Below are positions 1-8,260 of a stretch of 64,000 nt of DNA, piece after piece. The notes beneath the pieces were generated by a model, which saw only the letters and a program-made list of their open reading frames with translations, was not told the DNA's origin and did no database searches. The number at the start of each line of letters is the position of its first letter. Position 1 is the first letter of the stretch. The translations under genes and the position numbers were made by a program. This stretch comes from Qipengyuania qiaonensis. GTDB taxonomy: Bacteria; Pseudomonadota; Alphaproteobacteria; Sphingomonadales; Sphingomonadaceae. Location: positions 484,112-548,111 of the forward strand of contig NZ_JAIGNO010000002.1 of the NCBI RefSeq assembly GCF_019711515.1, in the 5' to 3' direction.

Positions 1-1337
1 TGGTCGACAATGGCGATCGCGGCGCCATCCTCGCCGCCCGCTGCGGCCTTGATCGTGCCACTGTTGCGCAGGTAGGGAAGGCTGGCCCCCTGATCGATGG
101 CTATGGCAGTCGCGCGGCTATCCGCGTCCTTGCCGGTCACGGCCGAAATACCGCCGGAGACGCGTAACTCGCCGGTCGAGGCGCCTGCCCCGAGCCGCAG
201 GGCGGTCGCATTGGCGTCTTTAGACGTTGCCTCGATCGACCCGGCTACCGAGATGCCCTTCTCAATCGTAACGGCACCGCCGCGTCCACCAATCGCCATG
301 CCGTTGCCATCGACGCCCTCGTAGACCCCGTGTCCTGCTATGCTGCCATCGATAATCAGGCCGAAACCCGACCCGGTGGCCGGAACCGCGCCAATCGCGA
401 TATCGCGATCCTCCGCACCGATAACCACGGCGGGTGCAGCACCGTAGGAAACGACCTTGGCGCTGCCTTCCTTTGCATCCTCGATCCCGTCCTTGTCTTC
501 ATCGGGATTATCCTTGTCCGCATCTTTGGGGGCGATCGCGAAGTAGACACCTTTCGCCACATCGCCCTCGATGATCAGCGCGCTGCCGCCCTGGAGCAGA
601 TCGTCCTCGTCGAGCTTGGAAGGGTCGGCGGGAGGAGTAGTGTAACGATATCCCGTCGCAGCAATGTTGCCCTGGATCACAAGCGCGCCGTCGATATCGC
701 CACCCAGATGCGCAGCAGAAGAGCCTTCCCCGACCGCCGTAATGGACCCGGCGAGCCTGACATTGCCGGTCACGTCGCCGACCTCCACACCCACGCTGTT
801 GTCTCCGACGACGCTGGTCTTGCCATCGTGAACCAGATCGCCGTCGAGCAGGCCGGCCACGGATATCCCGGCAGAGTCGTCGCCCTCCACGGCGATCGTA
901 CCGGTATGGCGGATATCGCCGACAAGGTTGCCGCGCACCCGGATCGCTGCCCGGTCGCGCCCGACTGCGAAAGGACCGTCGAGGTCCTCGTCGTTGTCGA
1001 AATCTTCGGGAATATAGGTTTCGTCGATGGTGATCGTACCCGAATTGACGATATCTGCCTGACGGTCACCGACCACCTCGATGCCGCTCGCTCCATTCGC
1101 GTTGGTGACCGCGATCTTACCGTCGTTGACTGTATCGTGATCGCTATCGACGGTAATCGCCGAACCGGCGGTGAGCTCGATCGAGCCCTTGTCGGTCACC
1201 TTGACCGCGTCTCCGGCTCCGCCCTTCAACCCGGAAGTGCGGATCGGCTGGGTCCGCCTGTCCTCGACGAGCGTCTGCGCGGCGAGCGGAACGGCCAGGG
1301 TCGCCAGGGCGGTCCCGGCTAGCAGGTAACGATACAT
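1..1337 (-). CDS. Autotransporter-like surface protein, N-terminal part (runs off the left edge)
   Basis: The first 445 codons of a minus-strand gene are visible and the frame is open to the window edge. The start ATG is preceded by GGAGG. Residues 1-21 form a signal peptide ending in AAQ. The rest is rich in Gly, Ala, Asp and Thr, with recurring turns such as NSGTI, HTGTI and DGKTSVVGD spaced as in beta-helical passenger domains. An acidic stretch rich in Asp, Glu and Lys lies near residue 270. The C-terminal barrel expected for type V secretion lies outside the window, so the autotransporter call is inferred from the repeat pattern. It follows the TonB-receptor gene on the same strand by about 95 bases and could be read with it. 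Confidence 0.7.
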   Translation of the reverse strand, partial: MYRYLLAGTALATLAVPLAAQTLVEDRRTQPIRTSGLKGGAGDAVKVTDKGSIELTAGSAITVDSDHDTVNDGKIAVTNANGASGIEVVGDRQADIVNSGTITIDETYIPEDFDNDEDLDGPFAVGRDRAAIRVRGNLVGDIRHTGTIAVEGDDSAGISVAGLLDGDLVHDGKTSVVGDNSVGVEVGDVTGNVRLAGSITAVGEGSSAAHLGGDIDGALVIQGNIAATGYRYTTPPADPSKLDEDDLLQGGSALIIEGDVAKGVYFAIAPKDADKDNPDEDKDGIEDAKEGSAKVVSYGAAPAVVIGAEDRDIAIGAVPATGSGFGLIIDGSIAGHGVYEGVDGNGMAIGGRGGAVTIEKGISVAGSIEATSKDANATALRLGAGASTGELRVSGGISAVTGKDADSRATAIAIDQGASLPYLRNSGTIKAAAGGEDGAAIAIVD

Positions 1338-1345
1338 GTGAAATC

Positions 1346-1371
1346 CTCCGTCTGATGCAGGGAGGACGGAG
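1346..1371 (-). promoter_or_regulatory. Hairpin covering the ribosome-binding site of the autotransporter-like gene
   Basis: A 7-bp perfect inverted repeat (CTCCGTC at 1346-1352, GACGGAG at 1365-1371) has a 12-base loop. On the minus strand its downstream arm contains most of the GGAGG ribosome-binding site of the gene starting at 1337. It could mask translation initiation or weakly terminate upstream transcription. It is short, so chance is possible. Confidence 0.3.
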
Positions 1372-1433
1372 ACATCGGCCGGATGCCTTGGAAAAAATGG
1401 GGTGCCTCGTCGAAAACTCCGCCGGCGCACCGT

Positions 1434-3803
1434 TCAGAAGGTGAAATCGACCCCGATCCGAATTGTCCGCGGGCGCAGCGGTGTCACCTGTTCGCGCACC
1501 ACGGCAAAGGGCGTGCCGAGCGCAAAGCGATTGCCTTCGGAATCTGCAAGGTTCGTAATCGAGAGAGTCCCGCCTATCCGATCGTTACTGACGCGCACGA
1601 GCAGTCCGCTGTCGAGATAATCGCCCTGCAGGTCGCCGAGTTCGGGGCCGATTCCAAGTCGCGACTTGCCAATGTAACTTGCCCAGACGCGGCCGTCGAG
1701 ATCGAGTCCGCTTCCGAGGTGACGCGAATACTCCAGTCCCAGACGCCCAGAGAATTCCGCAATGTTGGGAACGTGGGTTATACGGCTGAAGGAGAGCGTA
1801 ACGGGTTCGTCGATCCGGCTCCGGTTGAGGGTCGCGCCGCCGGTCAGGCGCAGATCGTCGGTCAGGAACGCCCCGCCCGACGCGCTGATGGTCCAGACAC
1901 GCCCGTCGCCGATATTGGCTGTGCTCGGAAGCCCGAGATCGTCGATGAAATCGGCCTGGATGTCGCTCCAGCGAGTATATGACAGGTTGAGAGCCAGATC
2001 GAAGGTATCGATACCGGCTCTGCCGTGCCGAGCCCCGAATTCCAGCGTCCGCGCGTGGTCTTCGCAGAAACGCCGGACGAATTCGCCCTCGATTGCCAGC
2101 CCGCCCGGGCGGAAGCCCTCCTGGTAGCGGGCATAGAGGCTGGTTACGGGACTGAGCGAGGCGAGTAGCGAAGCGGAGGGCAGGATCGCTGACTGGTCCC
2201 GGCTCGCCGTGACGGCGGCGCGCTCAATCGTCAGGGCTAGGGGTACGTCTTCGGCGCTCCCCCCCAGTCGTGCATAGGTTAAGCGAGCGCCAACGGTTGC
2301 GATCAGGTTATCGCGGAGCCGATAGGAGCCCTCGCCGTAGAGCGTCGCTTCCGTGATGGTGTTGAGCACGCCGGTCGCGGCGGACCGCTCCCTCCCCCGT
2401 TCGAGGGATCGGTTGAGTTGCGTCCGATTGTCGATCAGACTCACCCCGGCGAGCCAACCAAACCGGCGCTCATCCAGCGGAAGCCAGACTCGCGTCTCGT
2501 GTGTGAGCATGCGCGTATCGTTTCGCTGTATGAAGATACGGTCCTCGGCATCGGGCATCGTGGCATCGTAGCGCTCTTCGAGTTCCTGCCTGGCAATACC
2601 GGTCGTAGAGCGCAGTTTCAGCGGGCCGATCCGTCCGGCCAGAACGAGTTGCCCGTGAAGATAGTCGGCATCCGAGCCTTCACGCACCTGTGCTGCGCTC
2701 TCGTAACGATCCCCCTCGCGCGCGGCATACTGGCTGTCCGAAGCATGGGTGGACTGTGCGAGACCGATTGCATCCAGGGTCCATTGCGGCGCGAGTTCGA
2801 GCCGGGCTATCGCGCGGCCCGCCAGAATTCTTGTCCGGTTCACGTTCTCGCTGCCCAGAACGGGCTTGTCGATATACCCCCCTTCGCTCACGGCATCGAG
2901 GGTGATACGAAGCGCGGCCCTCTCTGCGGCAAGGGGGACGTTGGCAGTTGCGCTTGCATCCGCGCTTCCCGCGCCGTGCTGGGTCAGTGCACCGCCAGCC
3001 GAGGCACGAAATTCCTGACGATCCAACTCCGGACTATTGGGAACAAGCCGGATAATTCCGCCAAGCGATCCCGCGCCGTAAAGTGTACCCTGGGGCCCTT
3101 CCAGAACTTCGACGCGCTCGAGATCCGAGAGCCTAAGGTCTGGATCGGGCGCATTGTAGCTCAGGCGCATGTCGTCGAGATACTGGCCGACAGTTGCCTG
3201 GGTCGGCCCTGTGAAACTGGAATCGGCAATCCCGCGAATGAAGAGCTTGTTGCGCCCGCTTCCGAGATAGGTCGAAGAAACGGTCGCAATCCTCTGGGTA
3301 ATCTTTTCAGTCCCGCCGATGCCGCCAAGGGCCAGTTCCTTGCCATCGACAATCGACACCTGCGCCGGAAGATCTTCCAATGTCGTATCGCGTTTGCTGG
3401 CGACGACGACGATTTCTGCGGCGGGTGCCGGAGGCGGAGGCTGCGAAGCGGCCGGCCTGGGCTGGGAGGCTGGCGTTCCGGCTGCGCGCGCGGATCGTGC
3501 AGTCCTGCGCAGCTGCGGCTCGAGACGCCAGGATGAATTGTCGATGGCAATCGCCCTGGCACCGACGCTGTCGGCCAAGCGCCGGACGGCCTCGCTGGCA
3601 CTCATGCGTCCGCGTATCCGGGGCGCCCGCCGCCGAGCAATTGCCGGGTCGCTTACCACGATGCTCGTGCCGGTCTGCCGCGCAATGGCGATAGCCGATT
3701 CCGCGACGGTACCCGGAGATATATCGAGCGATCGGTCGCGTGCTTCGGCTTGTGCCGGAAGACTGGCCGCCAAGGCAACGAGGGCATAGGGAGCGTGACG
3801 CAT
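1434..3803 (-). CDS. TonB-dependent outer-membrane receptor with N-terminal signalling (STN) domain
   Basis: The 789-residue protein has a signal peptide (about 1-22), a secretin/TonB short N-terminal domain (about 28-97), a Pro/Ala-rich linker, a TonB box-like EIVVVAS, a plug domain containing RVEVLEGPQGTLYG, and a 22-strand-type barrel ending in FTF. Receptors of this class import a ligand such as a siderophore and signal occupancy through the STN domain to a FecR anti-sigma factor. The neighbouring fecR- and fecI-like genes upstream on the same strand, with only 2 bases to the fecR stop, support that role. The ligand cannot be told from sequence. Confidence 0.9.
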   Translation of the reverse strand: MRHAPYALVALAASLPAQAEARDRSLDISPGTVAESAIAIARQTGTSIVVSDPAIARRRAPRIRGRMSASEAVRRLADSVGARAIAIDNSSWRLEPQLRRTARSARAAGTPASQPRPAASQPPPPAPAAEIVVVASKRDTTLEDLPAQVSIVDGKELALGGIGGTEKITQRIATVSSTYLGSGRNKLFIRGIADSSFTGPTQATVGQYLDDMRLSYNAPDPDLRLSDLERVEVLEGPQGTLYGAGSLGGIIRLVPNSPELDRQEFRASAGGALTQHGAGSADASATANVPLAAERAALRITLDAVSEGGYIDKPVLGSENVNRTRILAGRAIARLELAPQWTLDAIGLAQSTHASDSQYAAREGDRYESAAQVREGSDADYLHGQLVLAGRIGPLKLRSTTGIARQELEERYDATMPDAEDRIFIQRNDTRMLTHETRVWLPLDERRFGWLAGVSLIDNRTQLNRSLERGRERSAATGVLNTITEATLYGEGSYRLRDNLIATVGARLTYARLGGSAEDVPLALTIERAAVTASRDQSAILPSASLLASLSPVTSLYARYQEGFRPGGLAIEGEFVRRFCEDHARTLEFGARHGRAGIDTFDLALNLSYTRWSDIQADFIDDLGLPSTANIGDGRVWTISASGGAFLTDDLRLTGGATLNRSRIDEPVTLSFSRITHVPNIAEFSGRLGLEYSRHLGSGLDLDGRVWASYIGKSRLGIGPELGDLQGDYLDSGLLVRVSNDRIGGTLSITNLADSEGNRFALGTPFAVVREQVTPLRPRTIRIGVDFTF

Positions 3804-3805
3804 GG

Positions 3806-4723
3806 TCAGCGAGAAGCAAGGATCCAGGTTTCGCCCCGACGCTCGACTGTCACGCCGAGCAGGGGACCCAGTGAAGCGGGATCAGCGCGAAGGGGTTCGA
3901 TCGCGATGCTCCCGGAAATAGGGCGCTCGCCACTGGTCTCGGAAGCCCGGTAGTCGATCCCGCTTGCCTGCGCGATGTCGGCAGCCACGTCCGAGAGGGG
4001 AGACCCGAGGAAAGTGAGGCGTCCCTCGCGCCATTCGCCGACCTGATCCAGGGGTATGTCTGCCAGATCGTAAGCGGCACTGGCTTTGTCGAAAGTAAGA
4101 ATCTGGCCGGGCTCGATCCGGGCATTCTGCTTTGCCGGGTTATAGATTACCGCCCCTTCGGACACACCTACACCGACTTCGGATCGCCGGATGCTGACAT
4201 CGAAAACCGTCCCGGCATCGACAAGCGTGGCGCGGCCGACATCGACCCGGAACGGGTTCAGGTCGTCATGGCGGATTTCGAACAGGGCACGTCCGCGCTC
4301 CAACCGGGCGTAGCGGTCCCGGTCCGGGTCGACGATCAATTCCGTGTCGCCAGCCATGACGATCACGCTCCCGTCTCCCAGCGCAATCTGACGCGTCTCG
4401 CCCGGGACGGTCCGATAAACGGAGGCCGCATCGTTCGCCTGCCAGACCCACACGGCCGCTACCAGTGCAAGGCACGCGGCAAAGGCAGGCGCGAACCAGC
4501 GGCGCCAGAGGACGGGGCCTGCCTCGTCGATGTCGTTCGCAGGGTCAGCTTCCAGCATGGCAGCGCCATCTTCCACAGCAAGCATGACATGATCGTAGGC
4601 GGCCGCGTGCTCGGGCGCGCGTTCGAGCCAGTCGGTGAAGCCGGGCCAATCCTCGAACCCGGGCTCGGACGTCCTGACCGCCCAGGCGGCAGCCTCATCG
4701 AGAATGTTGCGATCAAGCGTCAT
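3806..4723 (-). CDS. FecR-type anti-sigma regulator
   Basis: The 305-residue protein has the FecR layout. A cytoplasmic N-terminal DUF4880-like part has WPGFTDWLERAPEHAAAYD, followed by one membrane segment near residues 76-94 and a periplasmic FecR domain containing PGETRQIALGDGS and VDAGTVFDVS. The C-terminal region resembles an STN-like fold. It would bind the sigma factor encoded just upstream and the STN domain of the receptor just downstream. It sits between those two genes in one minus-strand run, the standard surface-signalling arrangement. Confidence 0.9.
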   Translation of the reverse strand: MTLDRNILDEAAAWAVRTSEPGFEDWPGFTDWLERAPEHAAAYDHVMLAVEDGAAMLEADPANDIDEAGPVLWRRWFAPAFAACLALVAAVWVWQANDAASVYRTVPGETRQIALGDGSVIVMAGDTELIVDPDRDRYARLERGRALFEIRHDDLNPFRVDVGRATLVDAGTVFDVSIRRSEVGVGVSEGAVIYNPAKQNARIEPGQILTFDKASAAYDLADIPLDQVGEWREGRLTFLGSPLSDVAADIAQASGIDYRASETSGERPISGSIAIEPLRADPASLGPLLGVTVERRGETWILASR

Positions 4724-4761
4724 TGATTTTCACTCCTGCCATATAGACGGAGTCCTTGCAG

Positions 4762-5286
4762 TCATTCCTCATCGAGCCGCTCCCTCAGTTCGGCGAGAAC
4801 CCGGTAAATGCTGCGCAAATCGCCTTCGACAGTACTGATGCTGATGCCGAATTCCTCGGCGATTGCGCGCTGGGCGATACCGTCTATGCGGCTTCGGCGA
4901 AAAACTCTCACGGCACGTTCCGGAAATTCCGCAAGCGCGTGCTCGACCTTCCGGGCAAGTTGCTGGCCGGCGATCAGGCGTTCGACTGAAGGGCTGTCGG
5001 AAATGCCCGGCACGGGTCCGGAAGTGGCCTCGGTCCATTCCTGTTCGCGCGTAGCCGATTGCCTGGCCGAACGATAACGGTCGATCATGACCATATTGGC
5101 CGCGCGGTAGAGATAGGGCATCGGCGCGCCGACCGGGCCGGGCGGTTTGCGTGCAATCCTCAGCCATACGTCCTGCAAGATGTCTTCGGCATCGTCCCCG
5201 GCGCCACGCGCCACGAGGAATCGCAGGAGCGACTGCCGGTTGGCTAGGAAGACGGCCTGCAGTCCATCGTCCGGATTGTCAGTCAC
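4762..5286 (-). CDS. ECF-family RNA polymerase sigma factor, FecI type
   Basis: The 174-residue protein has sigma-70 region 2 (DAEDILQDVWLRI, YLYRAANMVMIDRYRS) and region 4 with a helix-turn-helix (QRAIAEEFGISISTVEGDL). The chosen start is GTG at 5286. No ATG is better placed, since an overlapping ATGCCGTGA lies just upstream in another frame. With fecR and receptor genes following, it should direct transcription of the receptor operon when the receptor is occupied. The promoter it recognises was not identified here. Confidence 0.9.
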   Translation of the reverse strand: MTDNPDDGLQAVFLANRQSLLRFLVARGAGDDAEDILQDVWLRIARKPPGPVGAPMPYLYRAANMVMIDRYRSARQSATREQEWTEATSGPVPGISDSPSVERLIAGQQLARKVEHALAEFPERAVRVFRRSRIDGIAQRAIAEEFGISISTVEGDLRSIYRVLAELRERLDEE

Positions 5287-5566
5287 GGCATCGTCACTTT
5301 CTTACATTGCGATTCTCTCGCGACCGCCGCGGACCGGGTGGACCGCGACCGCTGAACCCAAGACAACGAGGCAGTCTGCTCGGCGCTGCCGCGACAGGTA
5401 CGAACCGTTCCATCGACGCGCAAGAGGTCGCGATCAAGGCAATCGCACGAGGACTCTGTCTCTTGGTCGAGGCGGCAGTCGAAGGCTGTCTCGCAAGCGG
5501 TCCGGGCAAGTCGGGCAACTCGCGATTGCATTCCTCGCGCCTCCGAGTTTCACGAAAGGAAAAACA

Positions 5567-6259
5567 ATGAAAGCGATTTTCTTGATCGGTGCTGCAGCCA
5601 TGGCGCTGGCCAGCACCTCCGCTCAGGCACAGGATGTGTCGGGCTTCCGCATCGAGGGGCGCCTCGGGTGGGAAAAGGCGGACGCCGAGACCGTGCTCCC
5701 CAATCCGGAAGACGACGAAGACGAGACGGGCGACGAGTTCCTTGTCGGCAATGACGACGACGATGGCGCCGCGTACGGCGTCGAGATCGGTTACGACATG
5801 CAGATCGGGGATGGCTTCGTTGTCGGGGCTTACGGCGGCCTCGACCTGTCGGATAGCAACATCTGCTCCGAACTGGTCGAAGACGAACTTGCCTGCGCCG
5901 AACTCGGCCGTACCTTCACGGTGGGTGTACGCGCAGGCGTGCCGATCGGTAACAATTCGCTCATCTACGCGAAGGGCGGGTATTCGAACGGCAAACTCGA
6001 CCTGACCTACGATCCCGACCTCACGGACAATGACGATGAGGAACCGGGCGAAATCGCCGCCTTTTCCGACAAGCGCGACGGCTATCATCTGGGCGCGGGC
6101 GCTGAAATCGGTATCAGCTCGAGCATCTATGCCAAGCTCGAATACGTCTACACCGATTTCGGGAGCGACTCCTATCTTCTCGACGAGGAAGAAGAGACGT
6201 CGATCGATGTCCAGAGCGATCGCCATCAGGTTCTCGTCGGCCTGGGCCTTCGCTTCTGA
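5567..6259 (+). CDS. Acidic outer-membrane beta-barrel protein
   Basis: The 230-residue protein starts at an ATG preceded by AAAGGA. The open frame extends further upstream, but this start gives a clean signal peptide (residues 1-21, ending AQA). Alternating aromatic strands such as GFRIEGRLGW and YAKLEYVYTDFG, with a C-terminal GLGLRF, fit a small eight-stranded porin-like barrel of the OmpA/opacity type. Loop regions carry dense acidic runs (PEDDEDETGDEF, DDDDG, TDNDDEEPGE, DEEEET) that could bind divalent cations. It is divergent from the fecI-like gene across 280 bases, in which no other gene is seen. Confidence 0.75.
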   Translation: MKAIFLIGAAAMALASTSAQAQDVSGFRIEGRLGWEKADAETVLPNPEDDEDETGDEFLVGNDDDDGAAYGVEIGYDMQIGDGFVVGAYGGLDLSDSNICSELVEDELACAELGRTFTVGVRAGVPIGNNSLIYAKGGYSNGKLDLTYDPDLTDNDDEEPGEIAAFSDKRDGYHLGAGAEIGISSSIYAKLEYVYTDFGSDSYLLDEEEETSIDVQSDRHQVLVGLGLRF

Positions 6260-6266
6260 TCAATGC

Positions 6267-6297
6267 GGCGGGGAGGGGCGAATTGTTCCTCCCCGCC
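6267..6297 (+). terminator. Strong hairpin after the outer-membrane barrel gene
   Basis: A perfect 10-bp stem (GGCGGGGAGG / CCTCCCCGCC) with an 11-base loop starts 7 bases after the stop codon of the barrel gene. There is no clear T-run, so it may end transcription only partly or protect the 3' end of the message. Confidence 0.6.
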
Positions 6298-6445
6298 AAG
6301 TCAGGCGGAACGCCCCGGTTTGCCCTGCTTTTTGCAGGCATTCTCTTCAGGCTCTTGGCGTCCAGGGTCACGGGCGCGAACGAGCCACGGGACAGCGATG
6401 TCTGGAGATCGCGAGCCTTGCCCCCTCGGCTGATGGCCGGCCAAC

Positions 6446-7174
6446 TCAGGTGTTTTGCGAAATGCCGAACTGGCTGGGCGTGAATGCAAACACCTCGCCA
6501 TGCGGGAATGCCGCGATGGCGGTCAGCCTGTCTGTCTCGTGACGCAAATGCCAGTTGCGGCCGTGATCGGGTTCCGGTTTGGCGAAACCGGCGGGATCGA
6601 GCAGGGCGAGGTTGATGCCACGGCTATCGCGTGCGGATGCAGCGCGTATGGCCTGGCCCTGTGCCTCGCGGACGGCTGCTGCCAAGGCTTGGCAATCGGA
6701 ATAGTTATCGGGGTCGGTCCAGCGTGTAACGTCCTTGTCGAGGGGAGGGCGTGTCGTGTCGACAAGCCTGGTCAGGGACACGGGTACGGAAAAACTCAGA
6801 TGCTCGCTGGTGCGGTTGCCGGGAACGAAGCCGGGGGAGCGGCTGAAGAACCTGAGTCGCCAATAGGCGGTTTCGAATATCGCCGTCCGCTCGCTCTCGC
6901 TCGCATAGAAGATGCCGGGCCGTTCGTTGGCGCGGCGAAACCGGCTGGCGACCGTGTGACCATAGCGAAAGGGCGATGCGAGCAGATAGTGCAATCCATG
7001 GGCGGCCTTCGGGAGATCCGGCTTGGCTGCATCGGCCAATTCCTCCAGCCGCTTCTGTTCGCCAAGGTCGGAGGTAAGGCGGTTGGTGGATATCCGGTGC
7101 TGTGCCTCGACCACGCGCCATACGGTCCGGCGGTAGCGGCGGAATTCAGACGCGAGCGCGGTGGGCGTCCACAT
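6446..7174 (-). CDS. RES-domain toxin of a RES/Xre toxin-antitoxin pair
   Basis: The 242-residue protein (start ATG at 7174, overlapping the antitoxin gene by 29 bases) shows RES-family blocks. These are a PFRYG...SRFRR region, then GIFYASESERTAIFETAYWRL, and a C-terminal GINLALL...W block. RES toxins of characterised systems degrade NAD+; that activity here is inferred from family membership. The order antitoxin then toxin, with overlap, is the usual one for this class. A longer open frame reaches 7297, but it would lie wholly inside the antitoxin gene, so it was not used. Confidence 0.8.
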   Translation of the reverse strand: MWTPTALASEFRRYRRTVWRVVEAQHRISTNRLTSDLGEQKRLEELADAAKPDLPKAAHGLHYLLASPFRYGHTVASRFRRANERPGIFYASESERTAIFETAYWRLRFFSRSPGFVPGNRTSEHLSFSVPVSLTRLVDTTRPPLDKDVTRWTDPDNYSDCQALAAAVREAQGQAIRAASARDSRGINLALLDPAGFAKPEPDHGRNWHLRHETDRLTAIAAFPHGEVFAFTPSQFGISQNT

Positions 7175-7523
7175 AGTCGCACACGGTGATGAGACCCCTG
7201 AAACTGTCGATGAGATCGATTGGGCGCGCATCGAGATCGAGATTGCCTGTCGTGAGCCAGGCCCGTGCCGACATGTCGTCACTGCCGAGCAGGGCATCGA
7301 GCGAACGGAACAGCCTCAGCAGGAACTGCGCGGCCTCGAACGATTTGCTCGCCGGATCGAGTTCGGCCTTGCCTGATCGCAGCCGCGAAGCGGTCGCCTC
7401 GGATACACCCAGGATCGCCCCGAGTTTATGATTTGTGAAACCCCAGAACTCGGCGATCCGCGCGACGGCGGCAGTCAGCACATTTCCATCGTCGGCCTGT
7501 GTTTCCAAAGGTCTGGTAGTCAT
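7146..7523 (-). CDS. Xre/MbcA/ParS-type antitoxin (DUF2384)
   Basis: The 125-residue protein has an N-terminal helix-turn-helix (HKLGAILGVSEATASRLRSG) and a C-terminal toxin-binding DUF2384 domain (ARAWLTTGNLDLDARPID, GLITVCDYVDAHR). The start ATG at 7523 follows AAGGAG with good spacing. An in-frame ATG 39 bases upstream would include the promoter region and is unlikely. It should neutralise the RES protein encoded immediately downstream and repress the shared promoter. Confidence 0.85.
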   Translation of the reverse strand: MTTRPLETQADDGNVLTAAVARIAEFWGFTNHKLGAILGVSEATASRLRSGKAELDPASKSFEAAQFLLRLFRSLDALLGSDDMSARAWLTTGNLDLDARPIDLIDSFRGLITVCDYVDAHRARV

Positions 7524-7533
7524 CGCCACTCCT

Positions 7534-7572
7534 TTCAAATGGAAGATATAGAGAAATATCATTCAAATGCAA
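7534..7572 (-). promoter_or_regulatory. Putative promoter and operator of the RES/Xre pair
   Basis: On the minus strand a TTGCAT box (7567-7572) and a TATATC box (7545-7550) are 16 bases apart. They sit just upstream of the antitoxin's ribosome-binding site. The TATATC box overlaps a palindrome GATAT-N6-ATATC (7545-7560). The palindrome is flanked by two direct copies of TTCAAATG at 7534-7541 and 7562-7569. This arrangement fits autorepression by the antitoxin; no binding has been shown. Confidence 0.45.
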
Positions 7573-7724
7573 GAATTTTGATCTTCCATCGTCGTCTTGC
7601 GGCAGAACATCGGAACCACTCCGGGAGATATCGCGACATAGACCATATCGCCGCACTCGATGGAATTTTGAGCCGACTTTGCAGCTCGCGTGGCTCCAAG
7701 GGTCCGACGCCGGCCCCGGTCGGT

Positions 7725-8207
7725 TCAGCCCGGTCGGGTAGGCCGGTCGTCGGGGACGGCGGTGGCGGTGGCCGCTTCCGCTTTTCTTTCGGCGCGCGCC
7801 GCTTTGACTTCGGCGTCGTGAGCACGGTCACGCTCGCGCCATAGCCCGACCTGACCCCGCACCTGCCCATAGGCGAAGACCATCAGCAGCCCCCCGATTA
7901 CGGCAAGGTTCTTGAGCGCCATCACCGCCTGGACCTGGTCGGTAACCTTCTCATGGAAGAAAACCGTCGCGAGCGCCGTGAAGACGATCAACGCCGCACT
8001 CGCGATGCGGGTCATGAAACCGCTTGCCAGCACCAGTCCGGCAAGGATCTCGAACACGCCGACAGCGAGGGCGAGGCTACCGGGGAAGGGCGACTCAGCT
8101 TCCATGTATGCGGCGGTTCCGGCCGGGTCCATGACCTTGCCGAGCCCCGCGAAGACGAACAGAGCGCCAAGCAATATGCGCCCGATCAGCGCTGCGATGG
8201 TAGCCAT
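7725..8207 (-). CDS. DoxX family membrane protein
   Basis: The 160-residue protein has four hydrophobic segments and the DoxX pattern (RILLGALFVFAGLGKVMDP near the N-terminus, GVFEILAGLVL, LKNLAVIGGLLMVFAYG). The C-terminus is a charged Ala/Glu/Arg-rich cytoplasmic tail. The ATG follows GGGGAG. DoxX proteins are linked to redox and thiol stress in other bacteria, but no reaction can be assigned here. It stands alone between the toxin-antitoxin pair and the reductase gene. Confidence 0.85.
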   Translation of the reverse strand: MATIAALIGRILLGALFVFAGLGKVMDPAGTAAYMEAESPFPGSLALAVGVFEILAGLVLASGFMTRIASAALIVFTALATVFFHEKVTDQVQAVMALKNLAVIGGLLMVFAYGQVRGQVGLWRERDRAHDAEVKAARAERKAEAATATAVPDDRPTRPG

Positions 8208-8260
8208 TGATTTTTCTCCCCGTTATCTGCTTTCGAATTCGCCTGCCTTCCGGAAGTTCC

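Noticed and set aside
330..1322. A 330-codon plus-strand open frame at the left edge
   Set aside because: The minus-strand frame has a signal peptide, a ribosome-binding site and a beta-helix repeat pattern over the same bases, so this is its shadow.
7175..7297. An N-terminal extension of the RES toxin
   Set aside because: It would be read entirely within the antitoxin gene, and the RES family begins near the ATG at 7174.
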